From: Alcaligenaceae bacterium UBA6179
Lineage (GTDB): Bacteria > Pseudomonadota > Gammaproteobacteria > Burkholderiales > Burkholderiaceae_B
Assembly (NCBI GenBank): GCA_002422175.1
Contig: DITR01000077.1
Location: 1-12,080, forward strand
Length of the DNA stretch: 12,080 nt
Reading direction: 5' to 3'
The translations under genes and the position numbers were made by a program. The notes beneath the pieces were generated by a model that made no database searches, was not told the DNA's origin, and was given only the letters and a program-made list of their open reading frames with translations. The number at the start of each line of letters is the position of its first letter. Position 1 is the first letter of the stretch. This document shows positions 1 to 7,125 of the stretch, piece after piece.

Positions 1-227
1 ATTGAGTGGGAATAGCTTTTTACGCGCAAACAATTAATCTTGAAATTACAAACGACTCTAAAGCGTAACAAGTTGATGTAAAAATTTGAAACTGACAATA
101 AGAATTTACTAAATGGCATCATTTTTAATCAAGTGGTCAACCTAGCGATTTGGTTACCAAAGTCTGCAGGCGTTCCAGTTGCAATCATTCTTCTTCCATT
201 AATCCCTATACCTAATGAGGTTTATCT
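1..227. other. Gene-free leader upstream of secreted protein
   Basis: No convincing coding frame is seen on either strand; this is AT-rich sequence before the gene starting at 228. It holds a 13-base palindrome, TTTGGTTACCAAA, at 149-161. A ribosome site (ATGAGG, about 215-220) lies 7 bases before the start at 228. A TTGAAA at 86-91 could be a -35 box, but no good -10 follows at normal spacing, so no promoter is called. Confidence 0.5.
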
Positions 228-656
228 ATGAAGACTTACACAAAGGCTGCTTTATTTTTTTGCATGGCGGCATTCTCAGGTGCATCGTTAGCTAATAGTT
301 CTTCGAGCCTGCTCGGCACCTGGGTAGGAAAATCTAATACAGCAGTTATTGGCGATGCTAAGCATCATACCAAAGCGAATGGTAGTGAGATCCGGTTCGT
401 TAGCACTGAGTTCAAGTTGGTGATTGACAAGGAGCAGGGTCGCAACTTTTCTGGTTATTTGATCTCTAATTCAGATAAAGAGCCGATTGCGGGTGCCTTT
501 ATGTCAGACATGATAAACGGCGTTTTTGTAGATTCTGATGGTTCGGTAATATTTAAACGTACTGGTCAGGATCGACTTGAGGGCTGTTATGTGCATACCC
601 CAAGTGCAACTACCAACAGTAGCTTGGCTTCCTGCACTGATTTTCAGCGTCAATGA
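228..656 (+). CDS. Small exported beta-rich protein of unknown function
   Basis: This is a 142-residue protein with a classical Sec signal peptide: basic start (MKTYTK), a hydrophobic core over residues 7-21, and probable cleavage after ASLA at residue 22. There is no lipobox, so a soluble periplasmic or secreted product is expected. The mature part opens with LLGTWVGKS (28-36) and alternates short polar and hydrophobic stretches, as in lipocalin-like or other small beta-barrel proteins. Cys120 and Cys136 could form a disulfide. The ATG at 228 is chosen because ATGAGG lies just upstream. It appears monocistronic: the next gene starts about 210 bases later and has its own regulatory site. I recognise the general look (GTW-type barrel, known from hypothetical proteins) but no function. 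Confidence 0.8.
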   Translation: MKTYTKAALFFCMAAFSGASLANSSSSLLGTWVGKSNTAVIGDAKHHTKANGSEIRFVSTEFKLVIDKEQGRNFSGYLISNSDKEPIAGAFMSDMINGVFVDSDGSVIFKRTGQDRLEGCYVHTPSATTNSSLASCTDFQRQ

Positions 657-763
657 ACCCAACTAAACAAATACATTTAGAAATTTACCCGGTAGTTATG
701 ACTATAAATGACAATTAATTTGACGTGACATCAAAGCAGACGGTTACATCACTTTCCTAAATG

Positions 764-777
764 TTGATTTAAATCAA
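764..777. promoter_or_regulatory. Predicted FNR/Anr-type operator
   Basis: TTGATTTAAATCAA is a perfect 14-base palindrome. It matches the FNR-family consensus TTGAT-N4-ATCAA at every defined position. It lies in an AT-rich stretch followed by TATAAT at 804-809 and again at 809-814. The distance from the box centre (770.5) to a start point near 812-816 fits class II activation (about -41 to -46). The nearest downstream gene is the DUF4395 protein at 866. That an oxygen-responsive FNR/Anr protein binds here is inference from the motif; a Crp-family relative such as DNR is equally possible. Confidence 0.65.
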
Positions 778-803
778 ACGATATTATATAAAACATAATA
801 TTT

Positions 804-814
804 TATAATATAAT
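804..814 (+). promoter_or_regulatory. Candidate -10 elements for the DUF4395 gene
   Basis: Two overlapping perfect TATAAT hexamers (804-809 and 809-814) lie 27-32 bases after the FNR-type palindrome. No good -35 box is seen, as expected for an activator-dependent promoter. The region is so AT-rich that chance matches are likely, and which hexamer is used cannot be told from sequence. Confidence 0.4.
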
Positions 815-865
815 GTTTGAGTGATTTTTATCAATTTATTTACTGAATTTTTATTAGGATCTGTC

Positions 866-1294
866 ATGCTTAGATTTGATGTTCCCCCGGTTTACGCCAA
901 TGTCGTTAGGGTTGAAGCTTTTGTCACAACGGTCATTTCAGCTATTGCATTGATGGGTTACCCATTTCTAATGCCTGTGTTGGCTGTGATGGGGCTCATT
1001 AGAGGTTTTGTCGGTCATCAAAAATGCCCCTCGCATCGTTTGATTACAAAAGTGCTCGTCAGTTTAGGTAAGGCGGGCCATCAAGAGAACGCGGGCGCAA
1101 AAATGTTTGCAAATAGAATATTGCTCATTGCTTCAGTTGTCGCCAGTATCTTGTATTTTATGGGTAACTCAATGTGGGTCGTTCCTACAACGGCTTTGTT
1201 GATCTTCTCAACTTTAGAATGGGCTTTTTCCTTTTGTGCAGCGTGTTGGGTTTATGGGTTTTGGTATAAGTTTTTCCCACCAAAGATGTCTTGA
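866..1294 (+). CDS. DUF4395 family integral membrane protein
   Basis: This is a 142-residue protein with about four hydrophobic segments: roughly 17-33, 34-48, 84-99 and 106-126. The N-terminal FDVPPVYANVVRVEA and the KCPSHRL loop (53-59) match what I recall of the DUF4395 family, whose function is unknown. A CxxC (Cys124, Cys127, within FCAACW) lies in the last hydrophobic segment and Cys54 is in the cytosolic or periplasmic loop, so redox or sulfur chemistry is conceivable. The frame is open from a GTG at 821, but the ATG at 866 is preferred. It has AGGA at 856-859 as a ribosome site, and the family normally begins close to the 'DVP' motif. The FNR-type box at 764-777 suggests induction under low oxygen. 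A strong hairpin at 1387-1420 follows the gene. Confidence 0.8.
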   Translation: MLRFDVPPVYANVVRVEAFVTTVISAIALMGYPFLMPVLAVMGLIRGFVGHQKCPSHRLITKVLVSLGKAGHQENAGAKMFANRILLIASVVASILYFMGNSMWVVPTTALLIFSTLEWAFSFCAACWVYGFWYKFFPPKMS

Positions 1295-1339
1295 TTATTT
1301 ACAAAGATGATTTGAGTAGGTTACTTTTATGACGACATT

Positions 1340-1381
1340 AACCCCTCTGTCGATTGAGTAGTAGGCACGGAGCAAGGGGTT
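1340..1381. repeat. Inverted repeat AACCCCT/AGGGGTT, 28-base loop
   Basis: Seven-base arms (1340-1346 and 1375-1381) are perfectly complementary and enclose 28 bases. The element stands 5 bases before a longer hairpin. Together they make a gene-free structured block between the DUF4395 and arfB genes. The role is unknown; it could be part of a terminator or a small structured RNA. Confidence 0.5.
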
Positions 1382-1386
1382 GGCGT

Positions 1387-1430
1387 GCTAAGCTCATGAT
1401 ATTGGTAGCATGAGCTTAGCTTTAGCTTAA
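1387..1430 (+). terminator. Strong 12-bp hairpin, probable terminator of DUF4395 gene
   Basis: GCTAAGCTCATG (1387-1398) and CATGAGCTTAGC (1409-1420) are perfect inverted arms around a 10-base loop, followed by TTTAGCTTAA. The stem is long and stable, and it lies about 90 bases after the stop of the DUF4395 gene. The T-run is interrupted, so intrinsic termination is plausible but not textbook. It may instead be an RNA-processing or mRNA-stabilising structure. Confidence 0.5.
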
Positions 1431-1553
1431 AGAGTCTTTGCAACACATTCGCTTGCCCTATTTTGTTGGCGCTCATCTTAGGCAATAGTGATCTGCGAGT
1501 TTTAGCCATCACATTGAAACAGCCTTAATTGAGCATCAAATACCCTATAAGCA

Positions 1554-1955
1554 ATGAGCGTACTTTTAAATCATAGTGAAATAGACATCACCGCTGTGCG
1601 AGCTCAAGGCCCTGGCGGGCAAAATGTCAATAAGGTGTCAAACGCCGTGCATTTGCGTTTTGATATTCGGTCGTCTTCGTTGCCTCTATTTGTTCAAGAG
1701 CGCTTGGCTGCATTGCGTGATCATCACATCAGCCAAGATGCAATCGTGGTGATTAAGTCACAAAAGTTTCGTAGTTTAGATAAAAACCGCAGTGAGGCTA
1801 TTAGACGCTTACAAACCCTTGTTGATAAAGCGGCTTCGCCCCTCAAAATTAGGCAAGCGACACGACCCACACGATCATCTATTCAAAAGCGTCTTGTCAA
1901 TAAAGCCAAACGTGCAGACGTAAAATCTTCACGTCAACGAACTGGTTATGATTAA
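1554..1955 (+). CDS. arfB: Alternative ribosome-rescue factor ArfB (YaeJ), peptidyl-tRNA hydrolase
   Basis: ArfB binds ribosomes stalled on mRNAs lacking a stop codon and hydrolyses the peptidyl-tRNA, independently of tmRNA. The 133-residue protein carries the release-factor signature in RAQGPGGQNVNKVSNAVHL, with the catalytic GGQ at 21-23. A folded domain runs to about residue 98 and includes VVIKSQKFRSLDKNR. A basic C-terminal tail (about 99-133, with RPTRSS and KAKRADVKSSRQR) inserts into the empty mRNA channel in characterised ArfB. The overall match to E. coli YaeJ as I remember it is strong throughout, at almost the same length (about 140). The protein lacks the N-terminal domains of RF1 and RF2. 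The ribosome site is weak (TATAAG). The following small gene begins 6 bases after the stop, so the two are probably co-transcribed. Confidence 0.95.
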   Translation: MSVLLNHSEIDITAVRAQGPGGQNVNKVSNAVHLRFDIRSSSLPLFVQERLAALRDHHISQDAIVVIKSQKFRSLDKNRSEAIRRLQTLVDKAASPLKIRQATRPTRSSIQKRLVNKAKRADVKSSRQRTGYD

Positions 1956-1961
1956 ACTGCT

Positions 1962-2192
1962 ATGACCTTAACGCTAAGCCGGCTTAATGATGATGTTTTT
2001 TGCGTGATAGATAACCATGGCTTGCATGTGGGAAACTTAAAGCGCATCAATGGTTTGTGGAAATTTAAAGCCATTGGCTACGATAGCAATGGTGACATCA
2101 TGCCAGGTTGGGGCCCATTGACAGAGCGTCACAATACAACTTTCAATACGCTTGATGAAAATTTGGTTAACACAAAATTATTGTCATTGTAA
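1962..2192 (+). CDS. Conserved hypothetical small protein downstream of arfB
   Basis: This is a 76-residue soluble protein without signal peptide or membrane segment. The central stretch HVGNLKRINGLWKFKAIGYD (22-41) and the WGPLTERHN that follows look like a small beta-strand fold. I remember similar hypothetical proteins with the same 'GNLKR..WKFKA.GYD' pattern in Burkholderiales, but no function. The start at 1962 lies 6 bases after the arfB stop and has no clear Shine-Dalgarno sequence, so translation is probably coupled to arfB. Whether it has anything to do with ribosome rescue cannot be told. It is likely real, because of tight spacing, natural composition and the remembered family resemblance. 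Confidence 0.7.
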   Translation: MTLTLSRLNDDVFCVIDNHGLHVGNLKRINGLWKFKAIGYDSNGDIMPGWGPLTERHNTTFNTLDENLVNTKLLSL

Positions 2193-2225
2193 AAATAATG
2201 TTTAAATCAAAAGCAGCATGCCCCA

Positions 2226-2262
2226 ACTAATCTTTAGATTAGTCTAGCTGATGAGCGCATCA
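2226..2262. terminator. Two short hairpins between convergent genes
   Basis: ACTAATC-TTTA-GATTAGT (2226-2243) is a perfect 7-bp stem with a 4-base loop. TGATG-AGCG-CATCA (2249-2262) is a 5-bp stem overlapping the stop codon of the SDR gene. They sit where the plus-strand arfB unit and the minus-strand operon converge. No long T-run follows on either strand, so bidirectional termination is only a suggestion. Confidence 0.35.
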
Positions 2263-3042
2263 TGTCATGACTAAACCACCGTCAACAGTTAAGACTTGTC
2301 CTGTCATAAATCGGCTCCAATCTGATGCTAAGAACAGAACGGGCCCAGCCACATCGTCTGGTGTGCCGATTCGCCGCAGTGGGGTTTGTGCAATGAGCAT
2401 CTCTTTAACGGATTCTTTCGTATGACGGCTTGAGTCGGTGGGGCTGATTAAACCTGCTGAAACACAATTAACGCGAATACCTAAAGGGCCTAATTCAGTG
2501 GCTAAGTTACGGCTAAAGCCCACTAAGGCAGCTTTGGCTGTGGTGTAGTCGTGGTATGCGATGCTAGGGCGGTCTACCAAGTCGCTGGTTAAATTAATAA
2601 TGCTGCCTTGTCCGCTTTGTCTGAAATGTGGCAAAACTGCTTGGCAGACGTTGTACGTTGCTTGCACCGCACCTTCAAACTGTGTTTGATATGCATGCCA
2701 TGACGTTTCCCAAAAGCGTTGTCGGTTGTCTGGGTCAAATACATAGGGGCTAAAAGCGTTGTTTACGACGGCATCAATTTTTCCCGTTTCGCTCAAAGTT
2801 TGCGCCACCATTTTTTGTACAGCGTCGCTCGACCGCACATCAGCCGCCATGGCCCAAGCGTCACCGCCATGTTGTTGACATTCGGCTACAACGGCCTTGG
2901 CTGCCTCGTGGTTACTTAAATAATTCACTATTACCATGGCCCCTTCACGTGCAAAAGCTTTCGCAATCGCTGAACCAATGCCTCGACTAGCGCCCGTCAC
3001 TAAAATTACTTTGCCTTCAAAGTTTCGAGTCAATGGTTTCAT
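2260..3042 (-). CDS. Short-chain dehydrogenase/reductase (FabG-like SDR)
   Basis: This is a classical SDR of 260 residues that should use NAD(P)H to interconvert a carbonyl and an alcohol. Visible motifs are cofactor glycine motif TGASRGIG (16-23), NNA (94-96), catalytic Ser153 (NLTSD), Tyr166 and Lys170 (YTTAK), and the C-terminal end MTGQVLTVDGG typical of FabG-like enzymes. The frame is open to an ATG at 3093, which would overlap the binding-protein gene by 41 bases and add 17 residues (about 'LNQLSVKIYYLNN') not expected in the family. The ATG at 3042 is preferred, 10 bases after that gene's stop, although neither start has a strong ribosome site. It is the last gene of the operon. Reduction of the LuxC aldehyde to an alcohol is possible, but the substrate and direction are inferred from context only; a true 3-oxoacyl-ACP reductase is the alternative. 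Confidence 0.9.
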   Translation of the reverse strand: MKPLTRNFEGKVILVTGASRGIGSAIAKAFAREGAMVIVNYLSNHEAAKAVVAECQQHGGDAWAMAADVRSSDAVQKMVAQTLSETGKIDAVVNNAFSPYVFDPDNRQRFWETSWHAYQTQFEGAVQATYNVCQAVLPHFRQSGQGSIINLTSDLVDRPSIAYHDYTTAKAALVGFSRNLATELGPLGIRVNCVSAGLISPTDSSRHTKESVKEMLIAQTPLRRIGTPDDVAGPVLFLASDWSRFMTGQVLTVDGGLVMT

Positions 3043-3052
3043 ATTGTTGAGG

Positions 3053-4069
3053 TTATTTAGGTAGTAGATCTTGACTGACAACTGATTCAACATGAATCTT
3101 TTTCTGAATCAAACCAATTTCTTGGTAAACGTCTGCGCCATTTTGTAGGGTTTTCATATCAAACGCGCCTAAGCCGTATTGGTCGGTTGTTGCCGATACG
3201 CTACTGGCATTGCGTAGTTTTATGATTTCTAAATTCATACTTAAATTTTGACCATCAATGGCATATTTTACGGCTAGTTGGGCGGCTTCTTCAGGCGATT
3301 GAATCATCCATTTTGCGCTATCTTGGTAAGCTTTTAGAAAGCGTATCAGCACCTCTTTTTTTAGTTGATAAGTTTCTTCACGCACCACAAAAAAATCGCT
3401 TGAAATATTCAGGTAATTTTTAACTTCCATCACATTGACATCTCGTAAACCGCGTTGGCGACCTACCAACAAACCTGTATCCGTTGCAGCTGTGGCATCA
3501 ACTTGGCCTTGTATGAGGGGTGCAAAATTTAACAAACCTGTTACCACTATTGTCACGTCAGCTTCGGTCAGGCCCGCCCGGTTAAGCAACACTTGTAAGT
3601 TTTGACGGGTGCCACTAGATAAACTGTAAACACCAATGCGTTTACCTTTAAGGTCTGCAGGGGTGAGAATCTTTTCTGATGCTAATGACACGACATTAAA
3701 AACATTTTGCGGGTAGATGTCGTAAATAGCGCGAAGCTTTGCGCCTTTATCTAAAGCGGTAAAAAACGAGCCTGGGTCAGTAAAGGCCACATCAGCTTGG
3801 CCACTCAGTAGATTTCGCAAAGCATCGCCACCCCCCGCACCCGGTATATAGCCCAGTTCAATAGAACGTGCTTTAAAAAACCCTTTGTCTTCCTCTGATA
3901 ACAAATTCGTAATTTCAGTGATGGGTTTGCTCCACCCGGCCACCACAACTTGATCTAGTTTGGCGGAGGTTTGCGCCCAACTAATCATCGGCGTAGCAAC
4001 TGTCAGCACAAAACCAACAGCCAGCCAAGAGATATAGCGAACTTGTATAGTTGAACTGCGTTGAGTCAT
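3053..4069 (-). CDS. Periplasmic substrate-binding protein of NitT/TauT-type ABC importer (NMT1/THI5-like)
   Basis: This 338-residue solute-binding protein should capture the transported compound in the periplasm and deliver it to the adjacent permease. A signal peptide is visible: basic N-terminus, hydrophobic segment about 13-29, likely cleavage after SWA at 32. No cysteine follows, so it is a soluble rather than lipid-anchored protein. The motif GAGGGDALRNLLSGQADVAF (77-96) and the later LKGKRIGVYSLSSGTRQNL (139-157) are characteristic of NMT1-type binding proteins for sulfonates, nitrate, thiamine precursors and some aromatic acids. The ligand cannot be deduced. The start ATG overlaps the permease stop (ATGA, 4066-4069) and has AGGAAA about 7 bases upstream, so the start is secure. 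Having the binding protein after ATPase and permease, between them and an oxidoreductase, is a less common order. Confidence 0.9.
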   Translation of the reverse strand: MTQRSSTIQVRYISWLAVGFVLTVATPMISWAQTSAKLDQVVVAGWSKPITEITNLLSEEDKGFFKARSIELGYIPGAGGGDALRNLLSGQADVAFTDPGSFFTALDKGAKLRAIYDIYPQNVFNVVSLASEKILTPADLKGKRIGVYSLSSGTRQNLQVLLNRAGLTEADVTIVVTGLLNFAPLIQGQVDATAATDTGLLVGRQRGLRDVNVMEVKNYLNISSDFFVVREETYQLKKEVLIRFLKAYQDSAKWMIQSPEEAAQLAVKYAIDGQNLSMNLEIIKLRNASSVSATTDQYGLGAFDMKTLQNGADVYQEIGLIQKKIHVESVVSQDLLPK

Positions 4070-4836
4070 GAGGGTTTCCTGGTTGATTGGTCAGAATAGG
4101 TCAGTAGTAAGTGGCGTTCTAACCACTCAGCTGCTTTGTAAAATATAAGCCCGAGTAGGGCGATGATAGTTAGCACGGCAAACATGAGTGGGGTATTCAT
4201 AGACCCTTGTGCTGCAATAATAAGCGCCCCTAGGCCGCGGCTAGCAATGATAAATTCACCCACCACAGCGCCTACCCAAGCCAACACCACCGCGACCCGC
4301 AAACCCGCCATCATGTCAGGCAGGCCCGCCGGCAGCTTTAACCGCCATAAAGTCTGCCAAGCGCTAGCGCGCAACATGCGAAATAGTTCAAGCTGTTGCT
4401 TATCGACTTTTTGCACACAGGTTGCCGTATTTTCTAGTAGGGGGAAAAAGCAAATCAAGGCAGTGATCAGCACTGTGGGCAATGTACCAAAGCCAAACCA
4501 CATGACAAACAATGGGGCCAGTGCAAGCTTAGGCACCACTTGACTAAATACCACGTAAGGCATCAATAGGCTTCGAGCGCGTGTTGATTCACCTAAAACG
4601 ACTCCACCTATAAAACCTAAAGAAGTCCCAATCAACAAACCTAATATGACTTCACTCAAGGTATAGGCAATGTGTGGCCAAAGATAACCATTGCTTAGGC
4701 CTTGCCACAGCGACTGTACAACTAAAGAGGGTGCGGGCAGCACTAAGGGCGAGGTCTGCGAAATGATGACTGTGGCTTCCCAAACAGCCAAAAAAATAAT
4801 ACCCAGTAAAAGTGTATATAGACGTTCAGGCTTCAT
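4066..4836 (-). CDS. ABC transporter inner-membrane permease, SsuC/TauC/NitT family
   Basis: This is a 256-residue membrane protein with about six hydrophobic helices (roughly 8-26, 60-81, 98-115, 119-135, 181-198 and 216-233). The cytoplasmic EAA loop that docks on the ATPase is visible at about 154-173 (LRASAWQTLWRLKLPAGLP). The family-typical VVLAWVGAVVGEFI (183-196), followed by SRGLGALI (199-206), is also present. Length and layout are normal for permeases of sulfonate, taurine and nitrate importers, which work as homodimers. The start ATG overlaps the ATPase stop (ATGA at 4833-4836) and its own stop overlaps the binding-protein start (4066-4069), implying translational coupling on both sides. 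The substrate is unknown. Confidence 0.92.
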   Translation of the reverse strand: MKPERLYTLLLGIIFLAVWEATVIISQTSPLVLPAPSLVVQSLWQGLSNGYLWPHIAYTLSEVILGLLIGTSLGFIGGVVLGESTRARSLLMPYVVFSQVVPKLALAPLFVMWFGFGTLPTVLITALICFFPLLENTATCVQKVDKQQLELFRMLRASAWQTLWRLKLPAGLPDMMAGLRVAVVLAWVGAVVGEFIIASRGLGALIIAAQGSMNTPLMFAVLTIIALLGLIFYKAAEWLERHLLLTYSDQSTRKPS

Positions 4837-5591
4837 TTTATAGCGTCCAAATCGTGCCGTAATTGTTCACACAACACGTTAAAAGCAGCGGTGTAGCGCA
4901 TACTGCTTTGGCGTGGGCGAGGTAAAGAGACTTGAAGGGCCGTGTGTATGCGACCTTCGCTTAATAAGCTGACTTGGTCTGCCAAATAAATGGCCTCGCC
5001 TAAGTCGTGAGTCACAAACAGCACCGCTGTGCCTTGCGCACGACACATCGCTAAAAAGTCATGTTGCAACTCGTCACGGGTAATGGCGTCTAGTGAGGCA
5101 AAAGGCTCATCCATGAACAATACTGAAGGCTGCGTAATCAATGCTCGGGCAATTGCCACACGACTTTGTTGGCCACCCGATAACTGATGTGGTTTTTCAT
5201 TGCGTAGCTCGGTCAAACCCATTTGTGTCAGTAGTTGTTCACCAAAGGCCTGTTGCGCCTCAGTGACTGGGCCATGCAAGCTAAGTGGTAGTAGCACATT
5301 GTCTAATACGCTTAGCCAAGCCAGTAAGGTGGGTGACTGGAATACAAAACCCATATCAGGCACAGGCTTTGTGACGTCTTGGCCCTTTAACTGAATGCTG
5401 CCTGTTTGCGGTTTCAGCAAGCCCGCTGCAAGTTTAAGCAAGGTGGTTTTACCGCAACCACTTCGACCAACCAAGCAATGAATCTCGCCAGTTTCAAGGC
5501 GTAAGCAAACGTTTTTGACCACGTCACCTCGATCGGGGTAGGCAAAGTTGACCGCATCGAGTGAAAGAAAACTCAAACCGTTAAAGCTCAT
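4833..5591 (-). CDS. ABC transporter ATP-binding protein, SsuB/TauB family
   Basis: This 252-residue ATPase powers the importer formed with the next two genes. All motifs are intact: Walker A GRSGCGKTT (42-50), Q-loop Gln85 in FVFQSPTLLAW, signature LSGGQ (137-141), Walker B VLFMDEP (157-163), D-loop SLDA (166-169) and switch His195 (VTHD). The frame can be extended to a TTG at 5639, but the ATG at 5591 fits the family's N-terminus ('LSLDAVNFAYPD') and gives only an 11-base overlap with the LuxC-like gene instead of 59 bases. No good Shine-Dalgarno sequence precedes this ATG (CCCCTT), which agrees with translational coupling to the upstream reductase gene. The direct overlap of an importer ATPase with a LuxC-type reductase is unusual. 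Confidence 0.93.
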   Translation of the reverse strand: MSFNGLSFLSLDAVNFAYPDRGDVVKNVCLRLETGEIHCLVGRSGCGKTTLLKLAAGLLKPQTGSIQLKGQDVTKPVPDMGFVFQSPTLLAWLSVLDNVLLPLSLHGPVTEAQQAFGEQLLTQMGLTELRNEKPHQLSGGQQSRVAIARALITQPSVLFMDEPFASLDAITRDELQHDFLAMCRAQGTAVLFVTHDLGEAIYLADQVSLLSEGRIHTALQVSLPRPRQSSMRYTAAFNVLCEQLRHDLDAIK

Positions 5592-7125
5592 AAGGGGTAA
5601 AGCGTTCGGCTTCACGTTCAGTTGAGGCCTCAATATCAACCATGCGTACTAAGTCGAGTAGGCTAAAGCGCCCATCGTGGTGCCAGCCGGCAGCAGGCGA
5701 GGTCATCGCACCCAAGGCACAGATACGCGTCACACCTACTTGGCCTAGACACTCACCCAGTTGAAGTAACGCTTCGGGTGCCGCAGCGATGCCCACAGTT
5801 TGTAAATAGTCACGCTCAGTCGAGATCAGATCAGCTACTTCTGTCAGGGTATCAACAGCAATCACCACGATGCATCGGTTTAAGGGGCTTGGTGACAGTG
5901 GCAGTGGGCGGTCGCTGAACACGACAGTATTGAGGGTCGCTTCATTACCAAGTAACTGATGCGTGTTGTCATGAAGCGCAATGAATTCATGTGTTTCACG
6001 CCAAGCGTTTATTTGGGCAGATTCTTCAAGTGACAAAGCTCGTCGCGGCATTTTATGATGCAAGCTGGCCAGTGCGTGGGCGAGTTGTTGAGCAAACTCA
6101 TAAGGGCTCATTTGCGCACCCTTTTGCACATAAAACATATGAGGTGAATAGCACCCTTGTTGGTCAAAACGCACGATATCTAGCGCTGCTTGCATCGCCA
6201 CACTTGGCCCTTTTTGCGCTGATAGTGCCTCAGCCGCAACCATACCAAAACTCATCTTATGCCCATGTGGCAAAAAGCGCGTGGTGACTGGAACATGGCA
6301 TTGCATAGCCTGCAAGGCAACGTTGCCACCATAGGCCAGCACAACATCAGCTAAGGCAAACACAGTATGTTCAGTGGCTGACATCATGCGTTCATCATGC
6401 TGATTTTGCGTAGTTGTTGAATCAGGTGTATGAGCTAATCGTGTGGCAAGCTTAGGTTGCAAGAAAGACTCATTCGGCCACCAAACCACGGCAAAACAAT
6501 CAGCCCAACGCGGTTCAGTTTCGGTTAAAAGTCGGGCAAATAGCGTCGCAAAAATGGGTTCAGCACTTGATATTTTGCCGATAGAACCTGCCTTCACTAA
6601 CAAACTTGATATAAAGCTCCACATGGGTAAAGCGGGTACATTACCTGCCCACACATGCACCAACAGTTCAGGCCCAAAAGCTTTTGTCCAACCCCCTGTG
6701 ACACGCGGTTGAAACTCGTCTAAGACTTTAGGGTTGGCAAAATCTTCAGCTATGAAGCGTTGCAATGATAAGCCACGAAAAGTTTGCAGATACGACGTCA
6801 AATTTAAGCGCACCATCTCTGCATCAAAACCTGTAGCGAGCGGCAATAGTCGCTCGAGTTCTTTTCGAAACGTATCATGCACATCAAGTAACCGCGCGGT
6901 AACGTGGTCTAGCACACGCACTATGTCTGAAACCAACATGGGTTTTAAATGTAATCGACTCGCTTTTTTGACGCGCTGGGCTAGGGCGCTGACTTGCTCG
7001 CTACTTAGTTGGGGTAAGTCAACCCATAGCGGCTGATCAGGTGTGCCCAAACTTAGCCTATGCCAAACCACGTCTGAATCATTCAACCCAGGTAAGTAAC
7101 CCGCTTTAAATGTCTGTTCGCTCAT
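5581..7125 (-). CDS. LuxC-like acyl-CoA/fatty acyl reductase
   Basis: This 514-residue member of the LuxC family (PF05893) has an aldehyde-dehydrogenase-like fold. It should reduce a thioester-activated carboxylate to an aldehyde with NADPH. Recognisable parts are the cofactor/substrate core HVWAGNVPALPMWSFISSL (157-175), VVLAYGGNVALQ (261-272), and GHK (288-290). The catalytic cysteine is Cys325 in FDQQGCYSPH, matching the acylated cysteine of luminous-bacteria LuxC (near position 286). The C-terminal WHHDGRFSLLDLVRMVDIE is typical of the family. The protein is some 30 residues longer than LuxC, mainly at the N-terminus. It starts in an ATGA overlap (7122-7125) with the LuxE-like gene and overlaps the ABC ATPase by 11 bases at the other end. 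No luciferase gene is present, so the product is probably not a light-reaction aldehyde. Substrate chain type is unknown. Confidence 0.88.
   Translation of the reverse strand: MSEQTFKAGYLPGLNDSDVVWHRLSLGTPDQPLWVDLPQLSSEQVSALAQRVKKASRLHLKPMLVSDIVRVLDHVTARLLDVHDTFRKELERLLPLATGFDAEMVRLNLTSYLQTFRGLSLQRFIAEDFANPKVLDEFQPRVTGGWTKAFGPELLVHVWAGNVPALPMWSFISSLLVKAGSIGKISSAEPIFATLFARLLTETEPRWADCFAVVWWPNESFLQPKLATRLAHTPDSTTTQNQHDERMMSATEHTVFALADVVLAYGGNVALQAMQCHVPVTTRFLPHGHKMSFGMVAAEALSAQKGPSVAMQAALDIVRFDQQGCYSPHMFYVQKGAQMSPYEFAQQLAHALASLHHKMPRRALSLEESAQINAWRETHEFIALHDNTHQLLGNEATLNTVVFSDRPLPLSPSPLNRCIVVIAVDTLTEVADLISTERDYLQTVGIAAAPEALLQLGECLGQVGVTRICALGAMTSPAAGWHHDGRFSLLDLVRMVDIEASTEREAERFTPYEL

Noticed and set aside
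821..865. GTG start at 821 for the DUF4395 protein
   Set aside because: It lies almost on the predicted -10/start-point region and has no ribosome site; the ATG at 866 has AGGA upstream and gives a normal family N-terminus.
1327..1512. 61-codon minus-strand frame between the DUF4395 and arfB genes
   Set aside because: It starts at GTG or ATG without a ribosome site, runs through the strong inverted repeats, and resembles no family; the hairpins explain the region better.
5991..7036. Plus-strand frames of about 90-100 codons inside the LuxC-like gene
   Set aside because: They lie opposite a long gene with intact catalytic motifs, have no ribosome sites and show cysteine/serine/arginine-rich composition typical of antisense reading.
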